A stretch of 12,770 nt of DNA, taken from the NCBI GenBank assembly GCA_946478985.1, contig CAMLDZ010000087.1:1-12770 (forward strand), in the 5' to 3' direction. The notes beneath the pieces are model-generated. The model saw only the letters and a list, made by a program, of their open reading frames with translations, was not told the origin of the DNA and made no database searches. The position numbers and the translations under genes were made by a program. Below, piece by piece: positions 6,314 to 12,770 of this stretch. The stretch is from an uncultured Solimonas sp. (GTDB lineage: Bacteria > Pseudomonadota > Gammaproteobacteria > Nevskiales > Nevskiaceae). Each line of letters starts with the position of its first letter. Within the stretch, counting starts at the first letter, position 1.

Positions 6314-6751
6314 TCAGCCGTCGAAGGGCAACGCCGCGGCCAATCGCTGGCGCAGCTGCTGCAGCGTGGCCGCAGCCACGTCGGCGCTGTACGGCAGCGG
6401 CGGATGGCGGCCCCATACCGGCCCCGGCCAGGCGGCGTCGCCGGTCCAGCGCACGATGTGGTGCACATGCAGCTGCGGCACCAGGTTGCCGAGCGCGCCG
6501 ATGTTGAGTTTCTCGCCGATCGGGAACAGCGCCATCAGCGCGCGGCCCAGCGTGCTCGACTCGCGCAGCAGCAGCTGCTGATCGGCCTCGCTCAGCTCGT
6601 AGATTTCACGGACCGCGGCGCGGCGCGGCACCAGCACCAGCCACGGGTATTGCGCGTCGTTGAGCAGCAGCACGCGGCACAGCGGCCAGTCGCCGACCGG
6701 CAGGGTGTCCTTGAGCAACTGGGGATGCAGCTCGAAAGCGGGCTCGCTCAT
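6314..6751 (-). CDS. HIT-domain protein with Gln in the first His position
   Basis: A 145-residue protein of the histidine triad superfamily, small nucleotide hydrolases or transferases. The active-site region reads NLVPQLHVHHIVR. Aligned with the family's H-x-H-x-H, the first His is Gln93; the nucleophile His95 and the third His97 are kept. The expected upstream core is present (PWLVLVPR at 36-43, LNIGALGN at 82-89), followed by a WPGPVWG segment typical of this bacterial subgroup. The Gln is thus probably a subgroup feature rather than decay. The substrate is unknown. I chose ATG at 6751 although its ribosome binding site is weak. The longer frame starts at a TTG (6826) that falls on a likely -35 element. 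The gene ends 66 bases before the SDR gene. Confidence 0.8.
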   Translation of the reverse strand: MSEPAFELHPQLLKDTLPVGDWPLCRVLLLNDAQYPWLVLVPRRAAVREIYELSEADQQLLLRESSTLGRALMALFPIGEKLNIGALGNLVPQLHVHHIVRWTGDAAWPGPVWGRHPPLPYSADVAAATLQQLRQRLAAALPFDG

Positions 6752-6797
6752 GGCTCTGGCTTGTGTTGCTCCGGTGCCGCGGGTTTTCAGCGGCCCG

Positions 6798-6826
6798 TTT
6801 ATTTGGGTATAAGAATACGGAATCAA
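6798..6826 (-). promoter_or_regulatory. Candidate sigma-70 promoter for the HIT gene
   Basis: On the minus strand TTGATT (6821-6826) and AATAAA (6798-6803) are 17 bases apart, each matching the consensus at 4 of 6 positions. This would give a leader of about 40 bases before the ATG at 6751. The AT-rich patch stands out in a GC-rich intergenic region between divergent genes. A plus-strand TATAAG at 6808-6813 could serve the divergent gene but has only a poor -35. Confidence 0.4.
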
Positions 6827-6900
6827 TGAAGGTCTGCGATCAACGCGGACCCGCGCCGGCGTCAGGGAAGCCGGTGCGATCGAACGGGGAACAGCATCGC

Positions 6901-7560
6901 ATGAAGCGCACCGCGCTGGTGGCCGGCGCCACGGGGCTTGTCGGCAGTCGGCTGTTGGCGCGGCTGCTGCGCGATCCGGCTTACACGCAGGTCGTCGCCA
7001 TTGCGCGGCAGCCGCTCGGCATCGAGCATCCGCAGCTGCGTGTGCTGCTCAACGATTACGCCGACCTGACTGCGCACAGCGAGGCGCTGGCCGTCGATCA
7101 CGTGTTCTGCTGCCTGGGCACCACGCTCAAGCGTGCCGGTTCGCGCGAGGCCTTTGCCGATGTCGACGAGCGCATGGTGCTGGATCTGGCGCGGGCCACG
7201 CGTGAGGCCGGCGCCGAGCAGTTCCTGCTGGTCTCCGCCGTCGGCGCCTCCGAGCACGCGCTGAGCTTCTACTCGCGGACCAAGGGACGTGTGGAACAGC
7301 GCCTGGCGGAACTCGGCTTCGACGCGCTGCACATCCTGCGCCCCTCGCTGCTGCTCGGCGAGCGTCGCGAGCATCGCCCCTTCGAGGCGCTGGCGCAGCG
7401 TTATGCGCCGGTGCTGGCGCCGCTCTGCGTCGGCCCGCTGCGCCGGTACCGGCCGGTGTCGGCCGACGAAGTCGCCGAAGCCCTGGTGCGGCTGGCGCTG
7501 CGCGGCGAGCGCGGCCAGCATGTTCATCACCTGCCGCTGGCGAATGACGGCAGGCCTTAA
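6901..7560 (+). CDS. TIP30/HTATIP2-like NAD(P)-binding oxidoreductase
   Basis: A 219-residue atypical SDR with a Rossmann fold. It has GATGLVG at 9-15, the family segment CCLGTTLKRAGSREAF at 70-85 followed by DVD, Ser112 in LLVSAVGA, and Tyr124/Lys128 in FYSRTK. This order of motifs is that of the HTATIP2 (TIP30/CC3) family and its bacterial relatives. The reaction is unknown in bacteria. No signal peptide or membrane segment is seen. The ATG at 6901 is preceded by GGGGAA nine bases away and begins exactly at the first strand of the fold. In-frame upstream ATGs add only a low-complexity leader. It is divergent from the HIT gene. Its TAA is shared head-on with the stop of the PPK2 gene. Confidence 0.8.
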   Translation: MKRTALVAGATGLVGSRLLARLLRDPAYTQVVAIARQPLGIEHPQLRVLLNDYADLTAHSEALAVDHVFCCLGTTLKRAGSREAFADVDERMVLDLARATREAGAEQFLLVSAVGASEHALSFYSRTKGRVEQRLAELGFDALHILRPSLLLGERREHRPFEALAQRYAPVLAPLCVGPLRRYRPVSADEVAEALVRLALRGERGQHVHHLPLANDGRP

Positions 7561-8441
7561 TCGCGCTGCAAGCGCTCGCGCAGTTCCACCAGATCGTCCT
7601 GGACCGCCGCGCCGAGCGGCGGATAGCGCAGATCCAGCGACTGCAGCCGCGCCACGATCAGCTGCGCGATGGTCAGGCGCATGTAGGGCTTGTCGTCGGC
7701 CGGAATCGCGTACCACGGCGCCCAGGGCTTCGAGGTGGCGTTGAGCGCGTCCTGGTAGGCGGCCATGTAGTCGGACCAGCGGCGACGCTCGTCGAGATCA
7801 CCGCTTTCGAACTTCCAGTTCTTCTCCGGCGCGTCGAGCCGCTCCAGCAGCCGCTGCTTCTGTTCCTGGCGCGAGACGTGCAGCCAGAACTTGAGGATCA
7901 CGGTGCCGTTCTGCGCCAGGTGCTGCTCGATCGCGGCAATGGACTGCTGCCGCTGCTGCCACAGCTGCGCCTCCGTGTCAGGCCGCCAGGGCAGCTGTTG
8001 CGCCTCCAGCAGCCGCGGATGCACGCGCACCGCCAGCACTTCCTCGTACCAGCTGCGATTGAAGACGCCGATGCGGCCACGCTCCGGCAGGCAGCGCAGG
8101 CAGCGCCAGAGGAAGTCGTGGGCCAGCTCCTCCTCGCTCGGCCGCTTGAACGAATAGACCTGGCAGCCCGCCGGATTGATACCGGTCAGCACGGCGCGGA
8201 TGGTGCTGTCCTTGCCGGCTGCGTCCATCGCCTGGAACATCAGCAGCACCGCGTGCCGGCCGCTGGCGTAGAGCCGTTTCTGCAGATCGTCGAGCTGCGC
8301 GATCTGTTCGGCGAGCTGCCGCCTGGCCTCGGCCCTGCCCGGCGCGCCCGGCGGCGGCGTGGTGGGCGATGGCGCCGCCTCGAAGCGGCCGTCGAACGGC
8401 ACGAGGTAAGGGCTTGGCACCGCCCCGTTGATGCCACTCAT
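7557..8441 (-). CDS. ppk2: Polyphosphate kinase 2 family protein
   Basis: A 294-residue cytoplasmic polyphosphate:nucleotide phosphotransferase. Walker A is AMDAAGKDST (from residue 71), with Asp73 and Lys77. Walker B lies in IGVFNRSWYEEV (124-135), and an arginine-rich lid follows around DLDERRRW. The reading AMDAAGKD, rather than GWDAAGKG, together with NPAGCQVYSFK and HDFLWR, places it near class III PPK2 enzymes, which can phosphorylate AMP and ADP with polyphosphate. The class is inferred from motif wording. A proline-rich stretch at residues 24-34 is unusual but short. The ATG overlaps the upstream gene's stop as ATGA, with GGGAG nine bases before it, so the two are probably translationally coupled. 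The stop overlaps the convergent gene's stop. Confidence 0.88.
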   Translation of the reverse strand: MSGINGAVPSPYLVPFDGRFEAAPSPTTPPPGAPGRAEARRQLAEQIAQLDDLQKRLYASGRHAVLLMFQAMDAAGKDSTIRAVLTGINPAGCQVYSFKRPSEEELAHDFLWRCLRCLPERGRIGVFNRSWYEEVLAVRVHPRLLEAQQLPWRPDTEAQLWQQRQQSIAAIEQHLAQNGTVILKFWLHVSRQEQKQRLLERLDAPEKNWKFESGDLDERRRWSDYMAAYQDALNATSKPWAPWYAIPADDKPYMRLTIAQLIVARLQSLDLRYPPLGAAVQDDLVELRERLQRD

Positions 8442-9163
8442 CCGGCCGCTCCCGGGACGACATAGAAGAAGATCGCGAAATACTGCAGCACGCTGCCGGC
8501 GAGCACGAACAGGTGCCAGATGGCGTGGTGATAGCGAAGCCGCTCCCAGAGGTAGAAGGCAACGCCGCCGCTATACGCCAGGCCGCCGGCGACTGTCAGG
8601 ATCAGCCCGCCCGTCTCCAGGTTGTCGAGGATCGGCCGGGTGGCGACCACTGCGCACCAGCCCATCGCCAGATAGACCGCCACCGAGAGCTTCTCGTAGC
8701 GGCCGGTGGCGAAGACCTTGAACGCCACGCCCAGCGCGGCCAGCCCCCAGGTGAAGGCAAACAGGCTCCAGCCCCAGCTGCCGTGCAGCGTCACCAGCGT
8801 GAACGGCGTGTAGGTGCCGGCGATCAGGAAATAGATCATCGAGTGATCGATGACGCGCAGCACCTGCTTGGCCCGCGGCAGCGGAATGCTGTGGTAGAGC
8901 GTAGAGGCGGTGTACATCAGCACCAGCGTGGCGCCGAAGACGCTGCTGGCGACGATGTGCCAGACGTTGCCGTACAGCGTCGCGCGCGCCACCAGCACGG
9001 TGAGCCCGACGATCGCCAGCAGCGCGCCGAGCCCGTGCGTGACCGCATGCGCGATCTCCTCGCCAAGCGAGTACAGCCGCTCCTGGATCTGCGCACGGTT
9101 GAAGCGCTGCGCGTGCGCAGCGGCTTCGGCGGGGCTGGGATCTACGGGTGGCGGCGCGTGCAC
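8438..9163 (-). CDS. Hemolysin III / PAQR family membrane protein
   Basis: A seven-helix inner-membrane protein of the YqfA/hemolysin III family, the bacterial branch of the adiponectin receptor (PAQR) superfamily. Motifs in order are EEIAHAVTHG at the start of helix 1, STLYHS after helix 2, DHSMIYFLIAGTYTPF, and HHAIWHLFVLAGS in the last helix. The Ser, His, Asp and His-x3-His positions match the residues that hold zinc in the superfamily and could serve a hydrolase-like role. The family name comes from an old hemolysis observation, and lytic activity is not implied. The start is uncertain. GTG at 9163 gives 241 residues but has no ribosome binding site. TTG at 9202, with GGGAA 12 bases upstream, is the main alternative. 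The longer frame to 9319 runs into the NfeD gene and reads as its shadow. Confidence 0.82.
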   Translation of the reverse strand: MHAPPPVDPSPAEAAAHAQRFNRAQIQERLYSLGEEIAHAVTHGLGALLAIVGLTVLVARATLYGNVWHIVASSVFGATLVLMYTASTLYHSIPLPRAKQVLRVIDHSMIYFLIAGTYTPFTLVTLHGSWGWSLFAFTWGLAALGVAFKVFATGRYEKLSVAVYLAMGWCAVVATRPILDNLETGGLILTVAGGLAYSGGVAFYLWERLRYHHAIWHLFVLAGSVLQYFAIFFYVVPGAAG

Positions 9164-9225
9164 GATCGAAACGGGAGCGGGGGTCTGATTGCGACGCGAC
9201 AACGCACCGTGAAGTTCCCGGCGGC

Positions 9226-9666
9226 TCAGCCCGCCGGCTCGACGCGCAGCGTCACGCCGTCGGCGGCGACCACCCGCACACGGCTGCCGGCCGGCAGGTC
9301 CGGGCCGCTGATGCGCCACTGCGAATCATCGACGTGCAGGCTGCCGACCCCGTCGATCACCGGCTGCGTCAGCGTGAACTGGCGGCCCACGTAGGAATCG
9401 GCGCGCCGGTTCAGCGTCGGCTGGTCGCTGGCGGTCTGCGTCGGCCGCAAGCGTCGCCATGCAAAGAAGCTCAGCAGCGCCAGCACGCCGAAGACGATGA
9501 ACTCGGCCTGCCAGCCCATTGCCGGAAACACCAGCGTCAGCGCGCCGACGGTCAGCGCCGAGACTCCCATCCACAGGAACACTGCGCCGGGCACGAAGGC
9601 TTCGAGTATCAGCAAGCCCAGACCGGCGACCCACCAGTGCCAGTACACGATGTCGTCGAGGCGCAT
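9226..9666 (-). CDS. NfeD-like membrane protein (YbbJ type)
   Basis: A 146-residue protein with a short periplasmic or cytoplasmic start, two or three hydrophobic segments (about residues 8-30 and 35-70), and a C-terminal soluble domain (about 85-146) with the GxxxTLTQPVIDGVG...GSRVRVV pattern of the NfeD OB-fold. It lacks the ClpP-like protease domain of long NfeD proteins. It starts 13 bases after the stop of the SPFH gene. This is the classic pairing in which NfeD and a stomatin-like protein form a membrane complex. The ATG at 9666 is followed directly by the first helix. Upstream in-frame codons overlap the SPFH gene and are not used. Confidence 0.85.
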   Translation of the reverse strand: MRLDDIVYWHWWVAGLGLLILEAFVPGAVFLWMGVSALTVGALTLVFPAMGWQAEFIVFGVLALLSFFAWRRLRPTQTASDQPTLNRRADSYVGRQFTLTQPVIDGVGSLHVDDSQWRISGPDLPAGSRVRVVAADGVTLRVEPAG

Positions 9667-9679
9667 GTCGGCGTCCGGT

Positions 9680-10618
9680 TTACTTGCCGGCGGCTTTCTT
9701 GGCGAGCTCGGCGATGCCGCCGATCGCACCGATCACGCCGGAGGCTTCCAGCGGCATCAGCACCAGCTTCTCGTTGGGGCTGTTGGCAAACTTGCCGAGC
9801 GCCTCGACGTACTTCTGCGCAACGAAGTAATTGATGGCCTGGACGTCACCCTTGGCGATCGCCTCGCTGACCATCTGCGTGGCGCGGGCTTCGGCCTCCG
9901 CCTCGCGCTCGCGGGCCTCGGCGTCGCGGAACGCCGCCTCCTTGCGGCCTTCGGCTTCGAGAATCTGCTCCTGCTTCTGCGCCTCGGCGGCGAGGATCTG
10001 CGATTGCCGCTCGCCCTCGGCCTTGAGGATCGCCGCCTGGCGGAAGCCCTCGGCGTCGAGGATGTTGGCGCGCTTCTCGCGCTCGGCCTTCATCTGTCGC
10101 GCCATCGCCTCGACCAGGGCCGGCGGCGGACGGATGTCCTTGATCTCGATGCGCGTGACCTTGACGCCCCAGGGCGTGGTGGCGTTGTCGACCACCGACA
10201 GCAGCTTGGTATTGATGTGATCGCGCTGGCTGAGCAGCTCGTCGAGATCCATCGAGCCCATGACCGTGCGCAGGTTGGTCATCGTCAGCTGCATGATCGC
10301 CAGCTCCAGCTGCTGGACTTCATAGGCGGCTTTGGCGGCGTCGAGGACCTGGAAGAACACCACGCCGTCGACGCCGACCATGGCGTTGTCCTTGGTGATG
10401 ACCTCCTGCGAGGGCACGTCGAGCACCTGCTCCATCATCGACAGCTTGCGGCCGATGTTGTCGACGTAGGGGATCAGCCAGTGCAGGCCGGGCGTGAAGG
10501 TCGCGCGGTACTTGCCGAAGCGCTCGATGGTGTACTCACGGCCCTGCGGCACGGTCACCACGCCCTTCCATAAGGTGACGAGGACGAAGACCACAAAGAT
10601 GATCGGAATGACACTCAT
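9680..10618 (-). CDS. qmcA: SPFH/stomatin protein, QmcA type
   Basis: A 312-residue membrane-anchored SPFH (band 7) protein. Residues 3-19 are one hydrophobic anchor. The SPFH domain follows (about 22-190) with VPQGREYTIERFGKYR, MMEQVLDVPSQEVITKDNA and TNPWG-like TTPWGVKVTRIEIKDIRPP. Next is a charged Ala/Glu coiled coil (about 190-260, AEGERQSQILAAEAQK) and a C-terminal NYFVAQKYVEALG region. It is very close in wording and length to E. coli QmcA, which forms large cage-like oligomers in the inner membrane near FtsH. The NfeD partner directly downstream supports this. The ATG at 10618 has AGGGGG upstream. The gene starts 25 bases after sufE ends, so both are probably on one transcript. Confidence 0.88.
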   Translation of the reverse strand: MSVIPIIFVVFVLVTLWKGVVTVPQGREYTIERFGKYRATFTPGLHWLIPYVDNIGRKLSMMEQVLDVPSQEVITKDNAMVGVDGVVFFQVLDAAKAAYEVQQLELAIMQLTMTNLRTVMGSMDLDELLSQRDHINTKLLSVVDNATTPWGVKVTRIEIKDIRPPPALVEAMARQMKAEREKRANILDAEGFRQAAILKAEGERQSQILAAEAQKQEQILEAEGRKEAAFRDAEAREREAEAEARATQMVSEAIAKGDVQAINYFVAQKYVEALGKFANSPNEKLVLMPLEASGVIGAIGGIAELAKKAAGK

Positions 10619-10643
10619 GGAACCGCCCCCTGTCGAAAAATGC

Positions 10644-11054
10644 TCAGGCCGCCTGTGCGGCCATCTGCTTGATGCGCTCCACCATCGCATAAAAACCGTT
10701 ACGGCGGTTCATCGAGATATGGCTTTCCAGCCCCAGCCGCTCGAACGCCGAGGCGATGTCCAGCGCCAGGATCTCCTGCGGCGTGCGGCCGGACACCAGC
10801 TCGAACAGCACCGCGATCAGGCCTTTGACGATATGCGCGTCCGAGTCGCCGCCGAACACCAGCGTCGGCGGTGGGCCCGGTTCCAGGCGGTGCGTCAGCC
10901 AGACCTGCGACATGCAGCCGCGCACCCTGGTCTGCTCGTTGTGGTCCTCGGCGGGCAAGGGCGGCAGCTGGCGGCCCAGTTCGATGATGTAGCGGTAGCG
11001 CTCCTCCCAGTCACCGAGGAGTTCGAAGGTTTCGGCCAATTCGTCAAGCGTCAT
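10644..11054 (-). CDS. sufE: SufE family sulfur acceptor
   Basis: A 136-residue cytoplasmic protein of the SufE/CsdE family, which takes persulfide sulfur from a cysteine desulfurase (SufS or CsdA) for Fe-S cluster assembly. The acceptor is Cys47 in [11 protein letters not shown], and the length and the DAHIVKGL segment match the family. No desulfurase or suf scaffold gene is in the window, so it is stand-alone here; CsdE is the alternative name. ATG at 11054 is preferred because the protein then opens with the normal first helix ([13 protein letters not shown]). ATG at 11075 would add seven residues. It is the first gene of the run sufE-qmcA-nfeD-PAQR-ppk2 and divergent from msrP across 91 bases. 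Confidence 0.88.
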   Translation of the reverse strand: MTLDELAETFELLGDWEERYRYIIELGRQLPPLPAEDHNEQTRVRGCMSQVWLTHRLEPGPPPTLVFGGDSDAHIVKGLIAVLFELVSGRTPQEILALDIASAFERLGLESHISMNRRNGFYAMVERIKQMAAQAA

Positions 11055-11070
11055 GCTGCTGCGTCCAGAA

Positions 11071-11110
11071 TTCATGCGGGTTCGTACGGTCTGTATGGTA
11101 ATCGCAGACC
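11071..11110 (+). promoter_or_regulatory. Candidate msrP promoter with overlapping dyad
   Basis: In the 91-base gap between sufE and msrP, TTCATG (11071-11076) and TATGGT (11094-11099) are 17 bases apart and fit a weak sigma-70 promoter. A dyad GGTCTG (11088-11093) and CAGACC (11105-11110) with an 11-base spacer straddles the -10 element and could be an operator or a hairpin in the early leader. No convincing opposite promoter for sufE was found. Confidence 0.3.
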
Positions 11111-11145
11111 TGCGGCCGCAAGCTCGTCGCCTCACGGAGAATCCC

Positions 11146-12096
11146 ATGCTGATCCGCACCCCAGCTGCATCAGAGCTGCCTGAGCGCGAGGTGACGCCGG
11201 AGTCCGTCTATCTGGACCGCCGGCGCTTTCTCGCGCAGATGGGGCTGGCCGGCGCCGGTCTGGCGCTGCCGGCGCTGGCCCAGGGCGCCACGGCGCCGGC
11301 CCCGGCACTGGCGCCGCTGAACCCGTCACGCAGGACCGAGCAGGCGGGCGGCGAGGCCGTCACCGACGCCGCGCTGGTCAGCAGCTACAACAACTACTAC
11401 GAGTTCGGCACGGCCAAGGAGCAGCCGGCGCGCTTCGCCGGCAGCTTGCGCACACGGCCGTGGACGGTGGAGGTCTATGGCGAATGCGAGGCGCCGGCGA
11501 CGGTCGACATCGACACGCTGCTGAAGCCGCTGGAGCAGCGCATCTACCGCCACCGCTGCGTCGAGGGCTGGAGCATCGTCGTGCCCTGGGACGGCTTCGC
11601 GCTCGGTCCGTTCCTGCAGCGCTTCAAGCCGAACTCGCGCGCCAAGTACGTCGCCTTCGAGACGCTGTACGACCGCAAGCAGATGCCGATGACTTCGTCT
11701 GGTGTGCTCGACTGGCCGTACCGCGAGGGCCTGCGCATCGACGAGGCGATGCACCCGCTGGCCTTCCTGTCGGTCGGCATGTACGGCCGCGTGCTGCCCA
11801 ACCAGAACGGCGCGCCGCTGCGGCTGACGATCCCCTGGAAGTACGGCTTCAAGAGTATCAAGTCGATCGTCAGCATCCGCTTTGTCGAGCGCCAGCCGTA
11901 CACCACCTGGAACGCGATGGCCGCCCGCGAGTACGGCTTCTATTCCAACGTCAACCCGAACGTCGATCACCCGCGCTGGTCGCAGGCCAGGGAGCGCCGC
12001 CTGGGCGAGTTCCGCAAGCGCGACACGCTGATGTTCAACGGTTATCCGGAAGTCGCCTCGCTATACAGCGGCATGGATCTGAAGAAGCAGTTCTGA
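11146..12096 (+). CDS. msrP: Methionine sulfoxide reductase catalytic subunit MsrP
   Basis: A 316-residue periplasmic molybdoenzyme (YedY) that repairs oxidised methionine in envelope proteins. The N-terminus carries a twin-arginine signal, [10 protein letters not shown] with Arg25-27, then a hydrophobic stretch and an ALA-Q cleavage site near residue 46, as needed for export of a folded cofactor-bearing protein. The mature part has YNNYYEFG (81-88) and HRCVEGWS with Cys138, the molybdenum ligand of the sulfite-oxidase fold. It also has the family segments PWDGFALG and [16 protein letters not shown]. The ATG at 11146 has GGAG six bases upstream. The reading frame extends upstream, but those codons overlap sufE and would mask the signal peptide. 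Its stop overlaps the msrQ start by one base. Confidence 0.93.
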   Translation: MLIRTPAASELPEREVTPESVYLDRRRFLAQMGLAGAGLALPALAQGATAPAPALAPLNPSRRTEQAGGEAVTDAALVSSYNNYYEFGTAKEQPARFAGSLRTRPWTVEVYGECEAPATVDIDTLLKPLEQRIYRHRCVEGWSIVVPWDGFALGPFLQRFKPNSRAKYVAFETLYDRKQMPMTSSGVLDWPYREGLRIDEAMHPLAFLSVGMYGRVLPNQNGAPLRLTIPWKYGFKSIKSIVSIRFVERQPYTTWNAMAAREYGFYSNVNPNVDHPRWSQARERRLGEFRKRDTLMFNGYPEVASLYSGMDLKKQF

Positions 12097-12710
12097 TGCA
12101 GGCCCTCGGCTTGTGGCTGTGGCGGCTGGCGGCGTGGGCGCTGGCCGGCCTGCCGCTGCTGCGGCTGGGCTGGCTGACGTGGCAAAACCAGCTCGGCGCC
12201 AATCCGGTGGAGTTTCTCGAACACTACAGCGGCGACTGGGGCTTGCGCCTGTTGCTGCTCACGCTGGCGATGACGCCGCTGCGGCGGCTGACGGGCCGTG
12301 CCGAGGCGATCCGCATCCGGCGCCTGCTCGGGCTGTGGGCCTACCTGTGGATCTGCCTGCACTTCGCGCTGTACCTGAGCTTCGATCTGGAATGGTCGCT
12401 GCCACAGCTGGCCGACGATCTGCTCGAACGCAGCTACATCACGATCGGCTTCGCCGCCTGGCTGCTGCTGCTGCCGCTGGCGCTCACCTCGACACGCGGC
12501 TGGCAGCGGCGACTCAAGCGCCGCTGGGCACTGCTGCACAAGCTGATCTACCCGGCAGCGCTGCTCGGCGTGCTGCACTACCTGTGGCTGGTCAAGGCGG
12601 ACCTGCGCGAGCCCCTGCTGTACCTGGCGATCCTGCTGGCGCTGCTGGGGCTGCGCTTGCCGCTGCGCGGTATACTCCGCGCCCATTCGCCGCCCCGCCG
12701 TACTCCGTGA
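12096..12710 (+). CDS. msrQ: Heme-binding membrane subunit MsrQ
   Basis: A 204-residue inner-membrane protein (YedZ) that passes electrons from quinone or a flavin reductase to MsrP. About six hydrophobic helices are evident. Candidate heme b ligands are His89 (CLHFALYLSFD), His148 (LLHKLIYP) and His161 (VLHYLWLVK), the pattern of the ferric-reductase-like domain. The family loop LGANPVEFLEHYSGDWGLR (33-51) is present. The ATG overlaps the msrP stop as TGATG, so the two are translated together. The C-terminus ends in a basic tail that overlaps the following gene by four bases. Confidence 0.92.
   Translation: MQALGLWLWRLAAWALAGLPLLRLGWLTWQNQLGANPVEFLEHYSGDWGLRLLLLTLAMTPLRRLTGRAEAIRIRRLLGLWAYLWICLHFALYLSFDLEWSLPQLADDLLERSYITIGFAAWLLLLPLALTSTRGWQRRLKRRWALLHKLIYPAALLGVLHYLWLVKADLREPLLYLAILLALLGLRLPLRGILRAHSPPRRTP
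12671..12676 (+). promoter_or_regulatory. Candidate -10 element for rph
   Basis: TATACT stands out in the GC-rich end of msrQ and matches the sigma-70 -10 consensus at 5 of 6 positions. It would place a transcript start about 25 bases before the GTG of rph. No good -35 is found at 16-18 bases upstream, so the call is weak. Confidence 0.3.
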
Positions 12711-12770
12711 CTTCTTCCCTGCGTGCCTCCGGTCGCTCCGTCGACCAGCTTCGTCCGATCTCCATCGTCC
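12707..12770 (+). CDS. rph: RNase PH, N-terminal fragment (cut by window edge)
   Basis: The frame opening at GTG 12707 reads VTSSLRASGRSVDQLRPISIV before the window ends. RASGR-x-x-DQLRP-x-x-I is the characteristic start of RNase PH, the phosphate-dependent 3' exonuclease that trims tRNA precursors. Only 21 residues are visible, so the gene's integrity cannot be judged. GTG overlaps the msrQ stop as GTGA. A four-residue extension precedes the usual MR-x-SGR start, so the true start could differ slightly, but no in-frame ATG is present. Confidence 0.75.
   Translation, partial: MTSSLRASGRSVDQLRPISIV

Noticed and set aside
9497..10573. Plus-strand open frame opposite the SPFH and NfeD genes
   Set aside because: Low-complexity Leu/Arg/Ala text made by the Ala/Glu coiled-coil codons on the other strand.

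Overview
The window looks like chromosomal DNA of a GC-rich gammaproteobacterium. The two-domain alcohol-forming fatty acyl-CoA reductase, msrPQ followed by rph, and the DUF3617 and PPK2 genes suggest the Nevskiales/Solimonadaceae area or a Marinobacter-like wax-ester former. That placement is inference; no rRNA or other strong phylogenetic marker is present. Genes are tightly packed, and most read on the minus strand.

Left edge (1-623): a complete, solitary integron gene cassette (52-467, minus orientation), lower in GC than its surroundings. It has a typical attC (46-105) and one small unknown gene whose start lies 14 bases inside the cassette and whose stop lies inside the attC. No integrase gene is visible. 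A 156-base stretch without a recognised gene follows.

Minus-strand group 1 (624-2833): a transglutaminase-like protein with a GTG start, a pair of inverted REP-like hairpins (1388-1519), a secreted DUF3617 protein, a rho-independent terminator, and a secreted protein built almost entirely of 11-residue repeats.

Minus-strand group 2 (2936-6751): a probable lipid operon. In transcription order it holds a HIT-domain protein, a classical SDR, a small SH3-like lipoprotein and a 679-residue fatty acyl-CoA reductase that makes fatty alcohols in two steps. Fatty alcohols are the precursors of wax esters; no wax ester synthase is in the window.

A lone plus-strand TIP30/HTATIP2-like NAD(P)-binding gene (6901-7560) ends tail-to-tail on a minus-strand operon (7557-11054): sufE, an SPFH protein (QmcA type), its NfeD partner, a hemolysin III/PAQR membrane protein and a class III-like polyphosphate kinase 2. 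The last two overlap by ATGA.

Divergent from sufE, msrP-msrQ (11146-12710) encodes the periplasmic methionine sulfoxide reductase and its heme-binding membrane partner. It overlaps by GTGA the start of rph (RNase PH), which runs off the right edge.
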